Shown here piece by piece: positions 33,482-44,889 of a DNA stretch of 64,000 nucleotides. Under the pieces are notes generated by a model. It worked only from the letters and a program-made list of their open reading frames with translations, was not told the DNA's origin and ran no database searches. Position 1 is the first letter of the stretch, and each line of letters starts with the position of its first letter. The DNA lies in assembly GCF_019703515.2 (NCBI RefSeq), contig NC_059346.1, positions 57,920,001-57,984,000 on the forward strand, written 5' to 3'. This DNA comes from Myxocyprinus asiaticus (Eukaryota; Chordata; Actinopteri; Cypriniformes; Catostomidae). The translations under genes were made by a program, and so were the position numbers.

Positions 33482-34556
33482 GTCGTCTAATTTGACAGAT
33501 GAACACATTCAGTCCATTCTCCTACACTTGAGGAGTTTAAGATGAGAAGAACCCTCCCTTGCATAATTTTCAGCGAGCGCTGGGTTTATTGGCCACTGCA
33601 GCCGCCATCACCCCGCTAGGCTTGCTATGGATGAGACACATCCAGTGCTGGCTCAGGCTGAGCTCCACTCAACATGCCTGACAACATGGTCACCACCTCC
33701 ACCTAGTGACGAGTCAATGTTAAGCCTTGCTAGCTATTTGGAGGTGGACCGAATTTGATCAGAAAGGTGTGACATTCGCCAAGATAGGCAGATGAAAAGT
33801 TGTCCTCATGGATGCATCCAACACAGTGCGAATGACATCTGGTGTTTTCCACCTGGACAGGTGCCCAAACTGGGTGGCGCATAAATCACCTGGAACTGCT
33901 AGTAGTCCTCTTGGCTCTAAAAGCCTTTCGATCAGACATGCAGGGGCTGTGGTGTATATAAATCGCCAAGGAGGAGTGAGGTCATGCCCAATGCTGAACC
34001 TGGCAAATACCGAATTCTCCTCTGGAGCAAGATATGTCTCGTATCCATACGTGCCATGCATGTCCCCGGCCACCTGGACAGCAGAACAGATTTACTCTAC
34101 CTTCAGGGTGTCAGGATGGGGTTTTGGAGACTCCACCAACAGTCAATTCTGAAGATTTGGAGGTATTTGGGGTAGCCCAGGTGGACCTGTTTGCCTCCCT
34201 GGAGACTACGCATTGTCACCTGTGGTACTCCATGACAAAGCAAGCTCCACTAGGCTTGGATACCTTAGCTAACAAATGGCCAGTGGGACACAAATATACA
34301 TTTTCCCTGTATGCTTACTACATCAAGTATTGTGAAAGACATGGGTTGACAAGAAAACAGTGTTACTAGTTGTGGTGAAATGGCCCACTGGTTCCCAGAG
34401 ATGGTAGAGCTGCTAGATGCTCCCCTATAGTAAATTCCTGTGAGGACAGATCTGCTCTCGCAAGCTCTGTGCACGATCTGGGATCCTTGGCCACAGCTAT
34501 GGAGACTGCATGTCTGGCCTCTGAACAGGGCTCATCTAAAACAATTGGGTTGTTGC
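33482..34556 (+). pseudogene. DIRS-B copy 1: RT end, RNase H and linker
   Basis: A second DIRS family, distinct from family A. The start reads LTDEHIQSILLHLRS, typical of the RT end. RNase H follows near 33808 (MDASNTV) and 33945 (AVVYINRQGGVRSCPMLNLA), then VDLFASLETTHCHLWYSM and the linker LLDAPL. Many stops and frameshifts are present. The closest relative in the window is 60570-61905 (RKGVTLAK, STEASNIGWGAL, INHQGVVQS). It is cut at 34556 by the 7.6-kb insertion and resumes at 42171. Confidence 0.8.
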
Positions 34557-34557
34557 T

Positions 34558-35888
34558 AGAGTTGGGCTACTCGAGTTTGGACTCGTCACGGACTTGAGCC
34601 TATGGGACTCAGGATTGTTTTCCGAGTCCAGCTGAGACCATGACATTTGTGATTCAATGAAAAATAAATAAATAACAAAACAGAAATTAATGAACACATC
34701 TCTGTCTTCATGCAGCTGTATTAGTCCCTGAAGTTGTAGACATAGCCAGAGTTGTTTCACTGTGTTTAAGCAAAAACATGCACACACACACATATGCACG
34801 TGCACAGGCACACTCATCAGTCAACCAATACGCTTGAATGTTACTACAGAGACTACTGTATAACATCGACTACCGAGGTGGCTGGCACGACGAAAACATA
34901 AAGACGAGTATGTATCCAATGTAATAGAAACTAAACAAGGCAGTTTCACACAACACGGGACCTGACAACTGGTAAAATTGCATGTGGCGTTTGTGCAGTG
35001 GTGTTCGCATTGCAGTTTCATCGTAGTTAAAAACATTAAATCAAGATTTTCATTGAGTCAAGTCACACACATCATGTCTCTCACAGTTCTAAAAACAGCA
35101 TTTCAAAATAAAATTACATAAAAATAGAACTAATATTGGATATTAAGTCTTTTTAGATGTAATGTATCTACACATGTAGGCATGTAGGCACTGTAGTCTC
35201 TTGTGGTCCACGCAGTGTTGTCAGCTTTACCTGGTCCATAATAGCTTGATGAATTAACTGTGTAAATTTTTAAATAGTCAGGGGAAAAAAGCATTATTGC
35301 TAAAGCAGACAACAACTCTAAACAGATAAACAGCATCTATTTATTATTGATTGACTATTTTTAAAGCATTGACGAGCTGCTTAAAATACATTCTTTTACA
35401 GCATTTGTCCACCATTCACAACATTCAACCATGCACAATAAAATATTAGGATATTTTGGGCAGTGAAATGTTTTGTTTATAATTTAATTATAGACTATAA
35501 AATAAATGTATTATTCGATGACAGAGTTTGTGTATGAAGCTAAACATCATGTTACGAGATGAATTTATGTTTATTTTATTTTATTATTATTGTAAGCCAC
35601 CAGGTAACTTAAGCACATCTTTTTTTAGCCTATATCTCTGATACTCTAGGAGGACAATTCTGTTAAATTTATGATTCAAAATTATTATTCTCCATGGTTT
35701 TGCAGTTAAAGAATTACATTTTATTTGGTTGGTATTTAAAGATTTCAGACTGATTGCAGACCAATGTTTTTATCTTCTGCGGCAGCTGCTGTGAGATTCA
35801 CACAGACGCATCAGGGATTTAGCTACACAAGCAGCATGCAGAACTGCCCTGGATTATGCGGTTTCCCACAAATTAACCAGAAAATCAT
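34558..35888. other. Interior of the hAT-like element, left part
   Basis: About 1.3 kb of AT-rich sequence with scattered short frames, none with a recognisable domain. A GACTCG-rich subterminal stretch spans 34570-34640. No catalytic domain is evident, so the element looks nonautonomous. Confidence 0.5.
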
Positions 35889-36249
35889 TGTAAGGAAGTT
35901 CTTGGAAAACGAGGATGCTGGAGCCGGCTTGACAAACACGTAGACATTTATTGTTGCACTTTTCAGTCGCACACAATAAGGCCACCTTTCAGCAGTACAC
36001 AAAAGGTTTGCTTTTCAGCTTCACTACACATAAACTTTGTTGGCTTTTCAGCTCAACACTACACATAAACAGCTTCGTTGAGTCTCTCTCTCTCTCCCAG
36101 TGTCTCTTCCTGACTGCAGCTCTCGTCGCGGCTTTATCTCTCGCCCGTTAATGCTGTAATCAGCCACAGCTGGGCAAGATAATCCGCTGCAGGTGTCCAA
36201 CCCGGCCTCGCTCCGCACAGTCTCTTCTCGGCCCGCCCCGCTCTCCACA
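35889..36249 (-). mobile_element. Solo LTR, 361 bp, TSD ATCAT
   Basis: The ends are TGTAAGGAAG and CTCTCCACA (TG...CA). It is flanked by perfect ATCAT direct repeats (35884-35888, 36250-36254). On the - strand it reads from a GC-rich start through a poly-A signal (AATAAA near 35950) to its 3' end, so it is oriented right to left. Its GC-rich end resembles the solo LTR at 11366-11609, so the two belong to related families. It sits inside the hAT-like element. Confidence 0.85.
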
Positions 36250-36254
36250 ATCAT

Positions 36255-36883
36255 GTCCGTGATGACATGGCCCTAATATTATCAATGGGCTTTTCTAGTG
36301 TTTTTTGGATGTAGCATTTGCAGTCAAATCCTGACACATAACTTCTCAGCGAGTGTTAATTACTACTTTGTTGACTCATTTGTATGTACCATATTTTCCC
36401 AAATCAGTGGGCAGATAGAGAAAAAAGATTCAGAAAGAAATCTCAGTATAGACTATTATTTATTCAGATAGGGATAATTTTAAATAAAACTAAATTGAAT
36501 TGAATTGACAAATTGAAAATTAAGTAGAAATAAAAACTAAATTAAAATTCAAAACATTGAACCTTGGTTGTAATGACTAAAACAGCTTTCACTTTCTTTA
36601 GTCTATGTTTGAGTGGAGGGGAAAAAGCAACAAATAATTGAAATGTCAACAGAATGCAATAAGAATTGTGTTGAAGGACAGTTTTGTCTTCGTACAACTA
36701 AAGCATATGCTTTCATTCTGAAACCACTTTGAAGTTTGTTCAGCAGGATACTAATCATAAATGTATATATGAAATGCAACAGAGGTGTTTTTATTACATT
36801 TATATTATCAAACTGTTTTTCTTAATTGTGAAGTTTAAAATAAGCTTAAAATATTGATGTTGAGATTAATGTTTACAATTTTC
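36255..36883. other. Interior of the hAT-like element, right part
   Basis: About 630 bases of AT-rich noncoding DNA between the solo LTR and the LINE. Nothing is recognised. Confidence 0.5.
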
Positions 36884-37031
36884 ATTCAGATTCTTGGGGT
36901 CAAGTGACGCCATGTGAGGATCAGACGTGTGAACGGCGAGCTCTGCGCACTTTGCTAGTTTTAATATTTTTTATGACATAAACCGATGAGATTCGATACA
37001 CTCTGTTCCATAACTATTCTAGGAGGACAAT

Positions 37032-37853
37032 ATGTCAAATAATTCAAAATCCTCAGGCTCTGGAGACATTAAAAGACACTTACATGCTCAAGCTGACACC
37101 CCCGAGCAGGCCGTGGGCCTGGGAGTTGATTTGGTCGGGGATGTGCAGGAAATGCGGCAGGAGATGCTGAACATGTTGCCGTTGCTGACTTGGAGGATCT
37201 TGCTGTGATACATCGATCGATCACTGCCATGGAGGTTAAGTTCACTGATGTGGTTACAAGAGTGAGGGATGTTGAGAAACAGATCGATTACCTGGAGTCA
37301 TCGGAGAAGGAATTATCTGCTAATCTGTTAGGAACCAAGGTGGATTTGAAGTGTGTCTGGGAGAACTTGGAGGACATGGAAAACCATAGCCGATGGAATA
37401 ACCTGCATTGTCGGAGTCCCGGAGGGAGTAGAGGGACAGGATATGCTAAAAATCCTGGATGGGCTCTTTCCAAATCTGCTCGACATAGCAGGCCATAAGC
37501 TGGAAATTGAGCGAGCTCACAGGGTTTCTGCTCGACGATCCGCGGAGGGAGACAGTCCCCGTTCAATTCTGGCCAAATTTCTGAGATCATCCAATAAAGA
37601 TCTTGTGTTATGTGAGGCAAGTAGTAAAGGAAGACTTTCTTGGGAGAACCACAGCATTTTCTTGTTCCCAGACTTTGTGAATTCGACAAGAGAAAAATGT
37701 GATCGATTCAAGGAATGCAAGAAACTTTTACATCAACCGAAGGTCGCCTTTGCACTGATATTTCCGGCCAAATTAAGAATAGATGCTAAGGATGGCCATA
37801 AAACATTCATATGCCCACAGCAAGCGATGTCCTTCATAAAGTCAATAGAGTGA
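37032..37853 (+). pseudogene. LINE ORF1 (L1-type), copy 2
   Basis: The start is MSNNSKSSGSGDIKRHL. A coiled-coil stretch follows (VRDVEKQIDYLESSEKELSA, then WENLEDMENHSRWNN), then an open 166-codon frame (37353-37853) with GHKLEIERAHRVSARRSAEG, SWENHSIFLFPDFVNSTREK and RFKECKKLLHQPKVAFALIF. This C-terminal part is better kept than in copy 1 (no stop at RAHRV). A frame change near 37170 and another near 37410 split the N-terminal part. RNA-binding role by family. Confidence 0.8.
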
Positions 37854-38398
37854 ATAAGTCATCTTGTTGTACTCATCTTGTGAGCCTGAGTGGGCTGGCT
37901 CACTGAACATTCGCTTGTCTGTTTGTGGAATCTGCGTGCTCTTTTTGTGCTGTTCCGCCTAGCAGCTGGAGTTTATTTAGTAGAGTAACACACCTTCAGG
38001 ACAGTTTTGTGGATGAATCTGCGCACTCTTTTTGTGCTGGTTCTGCCTAGTGGCTGGAGTTTATTTTGTAGAGTAACACACCTTTAGGACAGTTTTATAG
38101 ATGAATCTACACGCTCTTTGTGTTTATTCCGCCTATCGGCTGGAGTTTGTTTTATAGATTATCTTTTGCTGTGTAATTCTGTCTCACAAAATTTGTATAG
38201 AATCACCGGACTTGAGCAATCCGATGACAAGGTTGTCGTGGGGGTTAATGCGCACATTTTTATTTTTTCTGTTGTTCCGGGGGATGTTCGGGTTTTGATG
38301 GTTGTACTAATGTTGGAATGTGGTCTTTATAATCTTGTTTTTGACACTCAATCTATTTTTACTTATATGTCAAAATGTCAAATGTTAATATGAGTTGA

Positions 38399-39299
38399 TT
38401 GTCTTTCCCCACATGGAATGTGAATGGGTTGGGGTCACCCCATAAAAAGAAGGAAGGTTATTTCTCTTCTTAAGTGTAAGAAATATGATATAGTGTTTCT
38501 TCAAGAAACACACCTTTCTCCGCAGGAAGCTGAAAATTTTGGAAAGATATGGGGTGGGTATTTTTTTTATAGTGCTGGCTCAGAGCAGGGTGGTCTTTAC
38601 ACTGATAACTAAACATCTACAATTCAAATGTCTCAAACAGATTAAAGATAAATTAGGAAGAGTCATTATTGTTTTAGCTGAAATTCAAGGGCAAAGGTTG
38701 ATTTTGGCTGATGATCAGGGCTTTTTTATAGACCTAGAAGGGATGTTGCAAGCCGCTGGCACCCCTCATGATATAATATTAGGAGGAGACTTTAATCTTT
38801 TGATGGACTCATTCCTTTATCATAGTGAAGCAAAAGTGTGCAAGCCCCCTAGAGCAACGCTGACGCTTCACAGGATGTGTAAAAATCTTAGTCTTACAGA
38901 TATTTGGGACTATAATTTTTTTTATCAGTCCAAAAGATTTACTCTAGAATAGATTTTTTTTTTTTTTTTTTTTTTTTGTATATATCTAAGTCCCTCATTT
39001 CATCTGTTGTTCATTGCTTAATTGGAAAAATTTTAGTCTCAGATCACACCCTGGTGTGTTTAGAGGTGCTGCCACACATGGAAAAAAAGAAATCATATAG
39101 TTGGCACTTTAATGTATCCCTTTTGCAAAATCCTGAATTCCAACAAATGCTAATGGCAAAAAATGGCCTCAGGGAATTGACCCAATTGAAATACAGATAT
39201 ACAACTTTGTCGTGGAGGGTGGAGTTTTGGCTATTCAGGGCAAGACAGTCATACTTTGAGTCGGGGGACAAGGCAGGGAAACTCTGGCTAGTTATATAA
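38399..39299 (+). pseudogene. LINE ORF2 endonuclease, copy 2, with deletions
   Basis: Motifs GWGHPIKRRKVISLLKCKK, FLQETHLSPQE, GGDFNLLMDS and SDHTLVCLEVLPHM are visible in consecutive frames. Compared with copy 1, a deletion at about 38710 removes the NIYAPN block (LILADDQG replaces LILANIYAPNADDQG). A second deletion near 38910, before a long T-run (38949-38976), removes the RLLNPG segment. A third at about 39160 joins residues that are about 80 codons apart in copy 1. Confidence 0.8.
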
Positions 39300-41690
39300 A
39301 ACAGAGAGTGTCTTTTTCTACCATTCCCTCAGTGAAATCTGCTGCTGGTGAAATACTTACCTCTGCCATTGATATTAATAATGGTTTAAAAGAATTCTAT
39401 CTTGATCTCTATAGTTCCACGTCTACTAATGAGGATATTAGAAACTTTGTGGAACCATTAGAACTTCCTAAACTGACGACTGAGCAAAAAAATTATCTTG
39501 ATTCTGAGATAACCTTGGAGTAGCTTGGCAAGGTAATTAAGGCCTTGCCTACAGGCAAGGCTCCAGGGCCAGACGGCTTTGCCGTTGAATCTTTTAGATC
39601 TTATGCCACAGAGCTGTCTCCACTTTTGCTAGAAGTTTATATGGAATCATTAAAAAATGGAAAGCTTCCGCCAACCATGACACAAGTCCGGATCAGTCCG
39701 AGTGTAAGAGTTACCGTCCAATTTCCCTGATCCAGCTAGACGTTAAAGTATTGTCAAAAATTTTGGCTAACCGATAAAGTTATGACATCTCTTATACATA
39801 TAAATCAGGTGGGGTTTATTCGGGCTGTAGCTCTTCTGATAACATTAGGTGTTTCATCAATATCATGTGGTCAGTGGTGAATGATCAGACTCCGGTCGCT
39901 GCCATCTCACTTGACACCGAAAAGGTGTTTGATATGGTAGAATGGGATTATCTTTTTAACATTTTGGAAATGTACGGATTTGGGAATACTTTTATTGGAT
40001 GGATTAAGTTACTTTATAGACACCCCGTAGCGGTGGTACAAATAAATTGATTAATTTCAGATTATTTTACTTTGGATAGGGGCACCCGGAAGGGTTGCCC
40101 TCTTTCCCCATTATTGTTCTGTCTTGCCCTGGAACCATTAGCAGCCGCAATAAGAAAGGAGGATGATTTTACAGGGGTGTTGGCGGTGTGGTGCATAAGT
40201 TTTTGCTTTACGCAGATGATATTTTATTATTCGTCTCTGACCCTACTATATCTATGCCTTGCCTCCACAGAATTATTAATTCCTTTTCTAATTTCTCAGG
40301 ATACAGAGTTAACTGGTCTAAATCCGAAGCTTTGGCTCTGACAGCATACTGCCTGGTAATGGCTTTTCAGCCAGCCACCTTCTAGTGGCCCAAATAAGGC
40401 ATTAAGCATTTGGATATTTTATTCCCAGCAAATTTGTGTGATTTAGTTAAGATTTGATTTTGACCCTTTAATAAAAAGGTTTTTGAGTGATGTGGGCAGG
40501 TGGGCTTCATTACATTTATCTATGATTAGAAAGGTTAATGTTATTAAAATTAATTGTATTCCAAAATTCAACTACCTGCTACAATCTCTCCTTATAGATG
40601 TCCCCCTCTCTTATTTCAAGCAATTTGATAGCATAGTGAAGTCCTTCATTTGGAATGATAAACATCCCAGATTACATTTTAGTAAGTTGCATAGGCTATT
40701 TGACAAATGTGGGTTAGGCCTACACAAGAGTTTGTTTTATTATTATGCATTCACTCTCAGACATTTTGTTCATTGGTTGCTTCCACCTGAGAGAGCCCCT
40801 CCCTGGTTTTGTATTGAACAGGAAGTTCTTGCCCCTATTTCGCCATTGCAAAGCCTTTCTATCAAACTAATCGGAGAAGTTAAGTTACACCCCGTTATCT
40901 CGCATTTGCACGCAAAATGGACAAAAGTGTCCAGAGTGTTTAATTTGGACATTTATTTAAATATTGCCTCGAGCATATGGCTGAACCCAAAGTTATGTAT
41001 TAATAAGTCCCCTTTCTGCTGGACAGAGTGGATTGTGAGGGAGGTTAATACGCTCGATGACCTATATGAGATTGGAGTGTAGAGATCCTTTGAAAATATG
41101 GTTCTACATTTTGGGATTCCCAGGTCTCAGTTCTTTGGGTATTTACAGCTGCGCCACCTGCTCTGTACTATTTTTGGGAGTAGCATACACCCCCTAGAGA
41201 GGCAGATACTCTGGGTGTGGTGATTACTGCTTTTGTATTACTCCCTGCTGATTCAGAAACGTCAAGTCTACATCTAGAGATGCAAGGGTGGGCCTTATGC
41301 AGTTTAAGATTTTACATCGATTCTATTGGACCCCCTCTAGATTGTATAGGCTTGGTCTTAAAGACACACCCACCTGCTGGTGATGCCAATCAGAAGATGG
41401 GGACACAACCCATGTTTTTTGGTGGTGTGTTAAGATCCAAGAATTTTGGATGAGGGTTCAGAGTTTTAAGTGTGACGTATTGGGCACTCAAATTTAATTT
41501 TGCCCCAGACTCTGTATTTTAGGTGATGGGGCGGTCATTAATATAGGGGATAAATGCATAAAAAATTGGGTCCTAGCCAGTGTTATGATCAGCAGACAGA
41601 TTATTCTTAGGGGACTGAAGTCGGCTGGAGCACCCTCTTTTCAAGAGTAGTGTAGTAGCATTCGAGGAAATGTCATGTAGAAGGCTAGGC
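39300..41690 (+). pseudogene. LINE ORF2 reverse transcriptase, copy 2
   Basis: RT motifs lie in several frames: MPTGKAPGPDGFAVESF, AAISLDTEKVFDMVEWDYLF (motif A complete, unlike copy 1), RGTRKGCPLSPLLFCLALEP and LLYADDILLF. A deletion near 39700 removes part of the segment between SLILKKDRD and YRPIS. The C-terminal part (40483-41082) is a 199-codon frame with SLLIDVPLSYFKQFDSIVKS. The zinc-binding part near 41370 has THPPAGDANQK with a frame change. Not functional. Confidence 0.85.
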
Positions 41691-42170
41691 AACTTAGATT
41701 CATTTAATAAAAAATGGGGCAGCTATCTGGCTTTTTTGGAGGGCTCTCGGGGAGGGGCAGTGGAGAGTGAAGTGTAGTTTTAAATGTGTGTGATTATTTT
41801 TTTTTTTTAAATATATATTTCCTTTTTGTTTGTTTTTCTTTTTTTGTGTGTGTGTGTATACACAAGTGTGACCACAGGGATATTTGGGTTGGGGATTGGG
41901 TGGGGGAAAGGGAATAATGGGGGTTAAATGTTGATTCTGTGAATATATGTTTTGCTTTTCTTTGTCAATTGTGTGAATCAATAAAAAGTGTTAATCGGAA
42001 ACAATTCAGATACTTGAACAGATTCATTCTGACTCAGACTCAGCCTGTTATGGGCTCAGTCTTGAGTCCGACTCAGCCCCTTTTGTACACAGACTCAATT
42101 CGGACTCGATTGTTTAAAAACTCGGACTTGACTCGACTAAGGTGGACTCGAACCCAACACTAATTGTTGC

Positions 42171-42915
42171 AACCGGTGTTAAACACTATACTACAGGCCA
42201 GGCCCCCTTTAACGAGGCAGCTCTATACTGATTGGTTTTCCTTCTGGGGTGAGAACCCAAATAATTTCCATGTGCAGATGATACTCTCTTATACCAGTGT
42301 GTTTGGATGCAGGACTCACTGCATCCGCACTCAAAGTATATGTCGCTGCCATAGCGGCTACTCATGACCTTATTGAGGGTACAGAGGCAGACACCTTCTG
42401 GTCAGTACATTATTTCATGGTGCAAGATGTCTGAGACCTTCTCATCCCACTACTGTCCCGGTCTGGGACTTAGCTCTGGTATTACATGTGCTTGCGGGTC
42501 CCCCATTTTAGTCACTAGAGGCAGTAAGCTTATGCATACTCTCACTGAAATCAGTGCTGCTGATCACTTTAGCATCAGTAAAACGAGAAAGAGAGGTTTG
42601 TGTGCCCAAAGTATTGGCAACCCCCTTTAAGGCTCAGGTTGTTACCCTGAAGGCATTCTTTCCTCCTCCCTTTGAGTTGGACGAGGCTAAAAGAATACAT
42701 AAGCTCTGCCCTGTGAGGGCATTGAGATTTACATTGACCAGACAAATAAATTAAGGGTATTAGAACAAAACTCCTTGTTTGCTTTGGAGGCTGCTCAAAG
42801 GGTTTGGCCGTCTCCAAGCAAAGAATTTCCCACTGGGTCATGGATGATATTGCACTTGCATATGTCTTCCAATGCGTACAATGTGCCTTGGGCAAAAAAA
42901 AGCTCATTCTACCTG
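42171..42915 (+). pseudogene. DIRS-B copy 1: tyrosine recombinase
   Basis: This continues the DIRS-B copy after the hAT-like insertion. It has the N-terminal LQARPPLTRQLYTDWFSFW, then LLITLASVKRER (frame near 42555), KVLATPFKAQVVTLKAF, KLCPVRALRFTLTRQIN, and LFALEA with a damaged LFVCFGG. It ends near 42915, before the HSTR and catalytic Tyr region, so it is truncated as well as frameshifted. Confidence 0.75.
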
Positions 42916-42960
42916 GAGTATGGCCTACCCTTAGACATGGGCAAAGGGCGTGTCATTAGA

Positions 42961-43075
42961 ACAGTGGTTCCCAAACTGGGTGCCGCGTCACACTGGGGTG
43001 CCGGCTGGACTGGCTAGAGGTGCCGCGAAATCTCTGCATGATATAAATATATGATGCATGATACATAAGGAACAT
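42961..43075. mobile_element. hAT end fragment (CAGTGGTTCCCAAAC type)
   Basis: The terminus CAGTGGTTCCCAAACTGGGT, followed by gggtgccg-rich sequence, is a well-known hAT-type end in vertebrates. No matching right end was found within the next kilobase, so only a fragment is claimed. Confidence 0.5.
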
Positions 43076-43514
43076 GATAGAATCTGTTAAAAATAGTAAA
43101 AAATAAATTCTTGGTGCTCTGGAGACAGATAAGTGTTGTTTATTTTTTATGTTTTTACATGCATTTAATGCATAAAATGCATTTAATGTGAACATATGTA
43201 CATCTAAATGTAAAAAATATATTATTTAAAAATAATCAAAACATTAGCAAAATGATTATTGTGTGGTCTCCCTGTGCAAATGCACATATATCACAAAACC
43301 ATTGGCATTTGTAATTTGATAGTGACTTCTATAAATGAACTAGTACCTGTTGCAATGAAGCTTGGTATCCATGGTGCCTTATCCTTATGCATGGGTGTGC
43401 GCTTTGGTGTTTCCACCCCTCATTCTGTAGTCCTTGTGCCACCCCCTTGCCACCCCATAAATAATTTTCAAAATCCACCTCTGATGGACATTCCCCACAA
43501 CAACAGAAAAACAA

Positions 43515-43516
<2 letters not shown>
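43076..43516. other. Unassigned sequence
   Basis: No credible reading frame. The 111-codon frame crossing into the GT tract has no domain. Confidence 0.5.

Positions 43517-43562
<46 letters not shown>
43517..43562. repeat. (GT)n microsatellite
   Basis: Twenty-three uninterrupted GT units. Both strands give artefactual frames (CVCVCV, THTHTH). Confidence 0.95.
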
Positions 43563-43564
<2 letters not shown>

Positions 43565-43982
43565 CAAGAAGAGGGGGAGGAGATGGGCTTATAAAATATA
43601 CATAATAATTACTTGGAAGAGGCTGGGCTGCAGATCAAAGCTCTTGTATGAATTGTGAAGAAGACTTGACAGCAAGCTCAAAATGTTCTTTCTCTTCTCT
43701 TCATTCTATGGTTTATTTTTTGCATTTATATGCACCTGAATACTGAGTATGCCATTAATCAAAAATAAATACCCCATAACCATATACTGAACTATTTCAA
43801 ATGCTGATTAGTATAGAGCTTTGGCACAGGCTAGGAGATGTATAGTTTCATCTGATTAGACCTGTGTCTTATATTATCTATATTCTTTTGTTTTGACATC
43901 GCAGCTAGGATTGGCTGCTAGAATTATTCTTTATAATTATTATAATTCCCTCTTTGCCTTGGCTGTTTTCATTTTTTTTAAA
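43563..43982. other. Unassigned sequence
   Basis: AT-rich DNA without support for any feature. Confidence 0.5.
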
Positions 43983-44168
43983 GTACCATGGTGATAGCAT
44001 GGTACAGTGGTGCTATCAGATGGTTATACCATGGTACTTTAATATATACTATGGTATTGAATTATTACCATATTCATGTACCATTATTTTTATGTGGTAC
44101 TTCAAGGTACTTAAAAGCAAAACATGGTATAGCAATGTGACATGTCCAAAAAAACTAATACCATGGTA
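43983..44168. repeat. TACCATGGTA-rich palindromic repeat
   Basis: The palindromic core (T)ACCATGGTA(C) occurs at 43985, 44028 and 44160, with partial copies (CATGGTAC, TATGGTA, ATGTACCAT) between, in a 185-bp block. It ends in AAAGTACCATGGT and ACCATGGTACATTT, which are near inverted. It behaves like a small foldback or MITE element. I cannot name a family. Confidence 0.6.
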
Positions 44169-44889
44169 CATTTGCTAATGCTTTTGTTTGTGGCTTTTTT
44201 GATGAGTCTCTGGAAATGTTCAGTTCCAACACATATAAGCTTTGGTATTTACAGAAATAGTCAAAATATGATAAACTGAAATCCAATATAAAAAATATAT
44301 ACAACATATACATCTTCTTTCCAATATTAATGGTATACCAAATACTTTTCAAACTAAAAAACAACATGCAAATGTACACAGATGATATCCAAATATTTAA
44401 AATTATGACAAAGATTGACCATGCAGAGATAACTCATGTTCATTCATGTAGATTATGTAGAAAACAATAACAACAACAACAAAAGCGCAGAAAGAGAGTG
44501 GGTTGGGTCATGTGTGTTGTGTCTGTAAGTGTGTACTAACCATGCAAACTGTTTCCCATTTCCTCTGCTGTAGAGTACAGCAGCTCTCCTAAACCGATAA
44601 ATAAACAAAGACACATGAATTATCCCACTGCCATATGCTGTGTGCATGGCATAAAGAGATAATATCCAGTGTACAAAAGCACCCAAATAACTGCTAAAAT
44701 ATTAGCAGAGACACATGCAGGCAAAACCACACACAAAATCTGCCTCAAACCACCATTTCCATCTTTACCTTTAATCAAAGCAGAAGTTCTCATTATTTGA
44801 TTCCTCTATTCTGTCCCAGTGGATTGGCCATTTTTAATTGTCCCTACATTGGCCTCTAGACAGCAATAACTCTTATTATAGACTTCATT
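44169..44889. other. Unassigned sequence
   Basis: AT-rich sequence with short unconvincing frames, between the palindromic repeat and the antisense Gypsy remnant. Confidence 0.5.

Larger units (their letters stand above)
36897..42003 (+). mobile_element. L1/Tx1-like LINE copy 2, full length, 13-bp TSD
   Basis: It starts GGGTCAAGTGACGCCATG, like copy 1, and ends CAATAAAAAGTGTTAATCGG with a short A-tail. It is flanked by ATTCAGATTCTTG (36884-36896) and ATTCAGATACTTG (42004-42016), a 13-bp TSD with one mismatch. ORF1 and ORF2 are both present, but ORF2 has several internal deletions. At 5.1 kb it is about 0.7 kb shorter than copy 1 without its Tc1. The TSD makes the 5' end reliable. Confidence 0.9.
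34557..42162. mobile_element. hAT-like element, 7.6 kb including nested insertions, in DIRS-B
   Basis: The ends are TAGAGTTGGGCTACTCGAG (34557) and its approximate complement GGTGGACTCGAACCCAACACTA (42141-42162). The flanks are GTTGTTGC (34549-34556) and ATTGTTGC (42163-42170), an 8-bp TSD with one mismatch, as expected for hAT. Both ends are rich in ACTCGG/GACTCG repeats. The DIRS-B reading resumes right after the right TSD. No transposase was recognised. Subtracting the solo LTR (35889-36249) and LINE (36897-42003) leaves about 2.1 kb. Confidence 0.8.
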
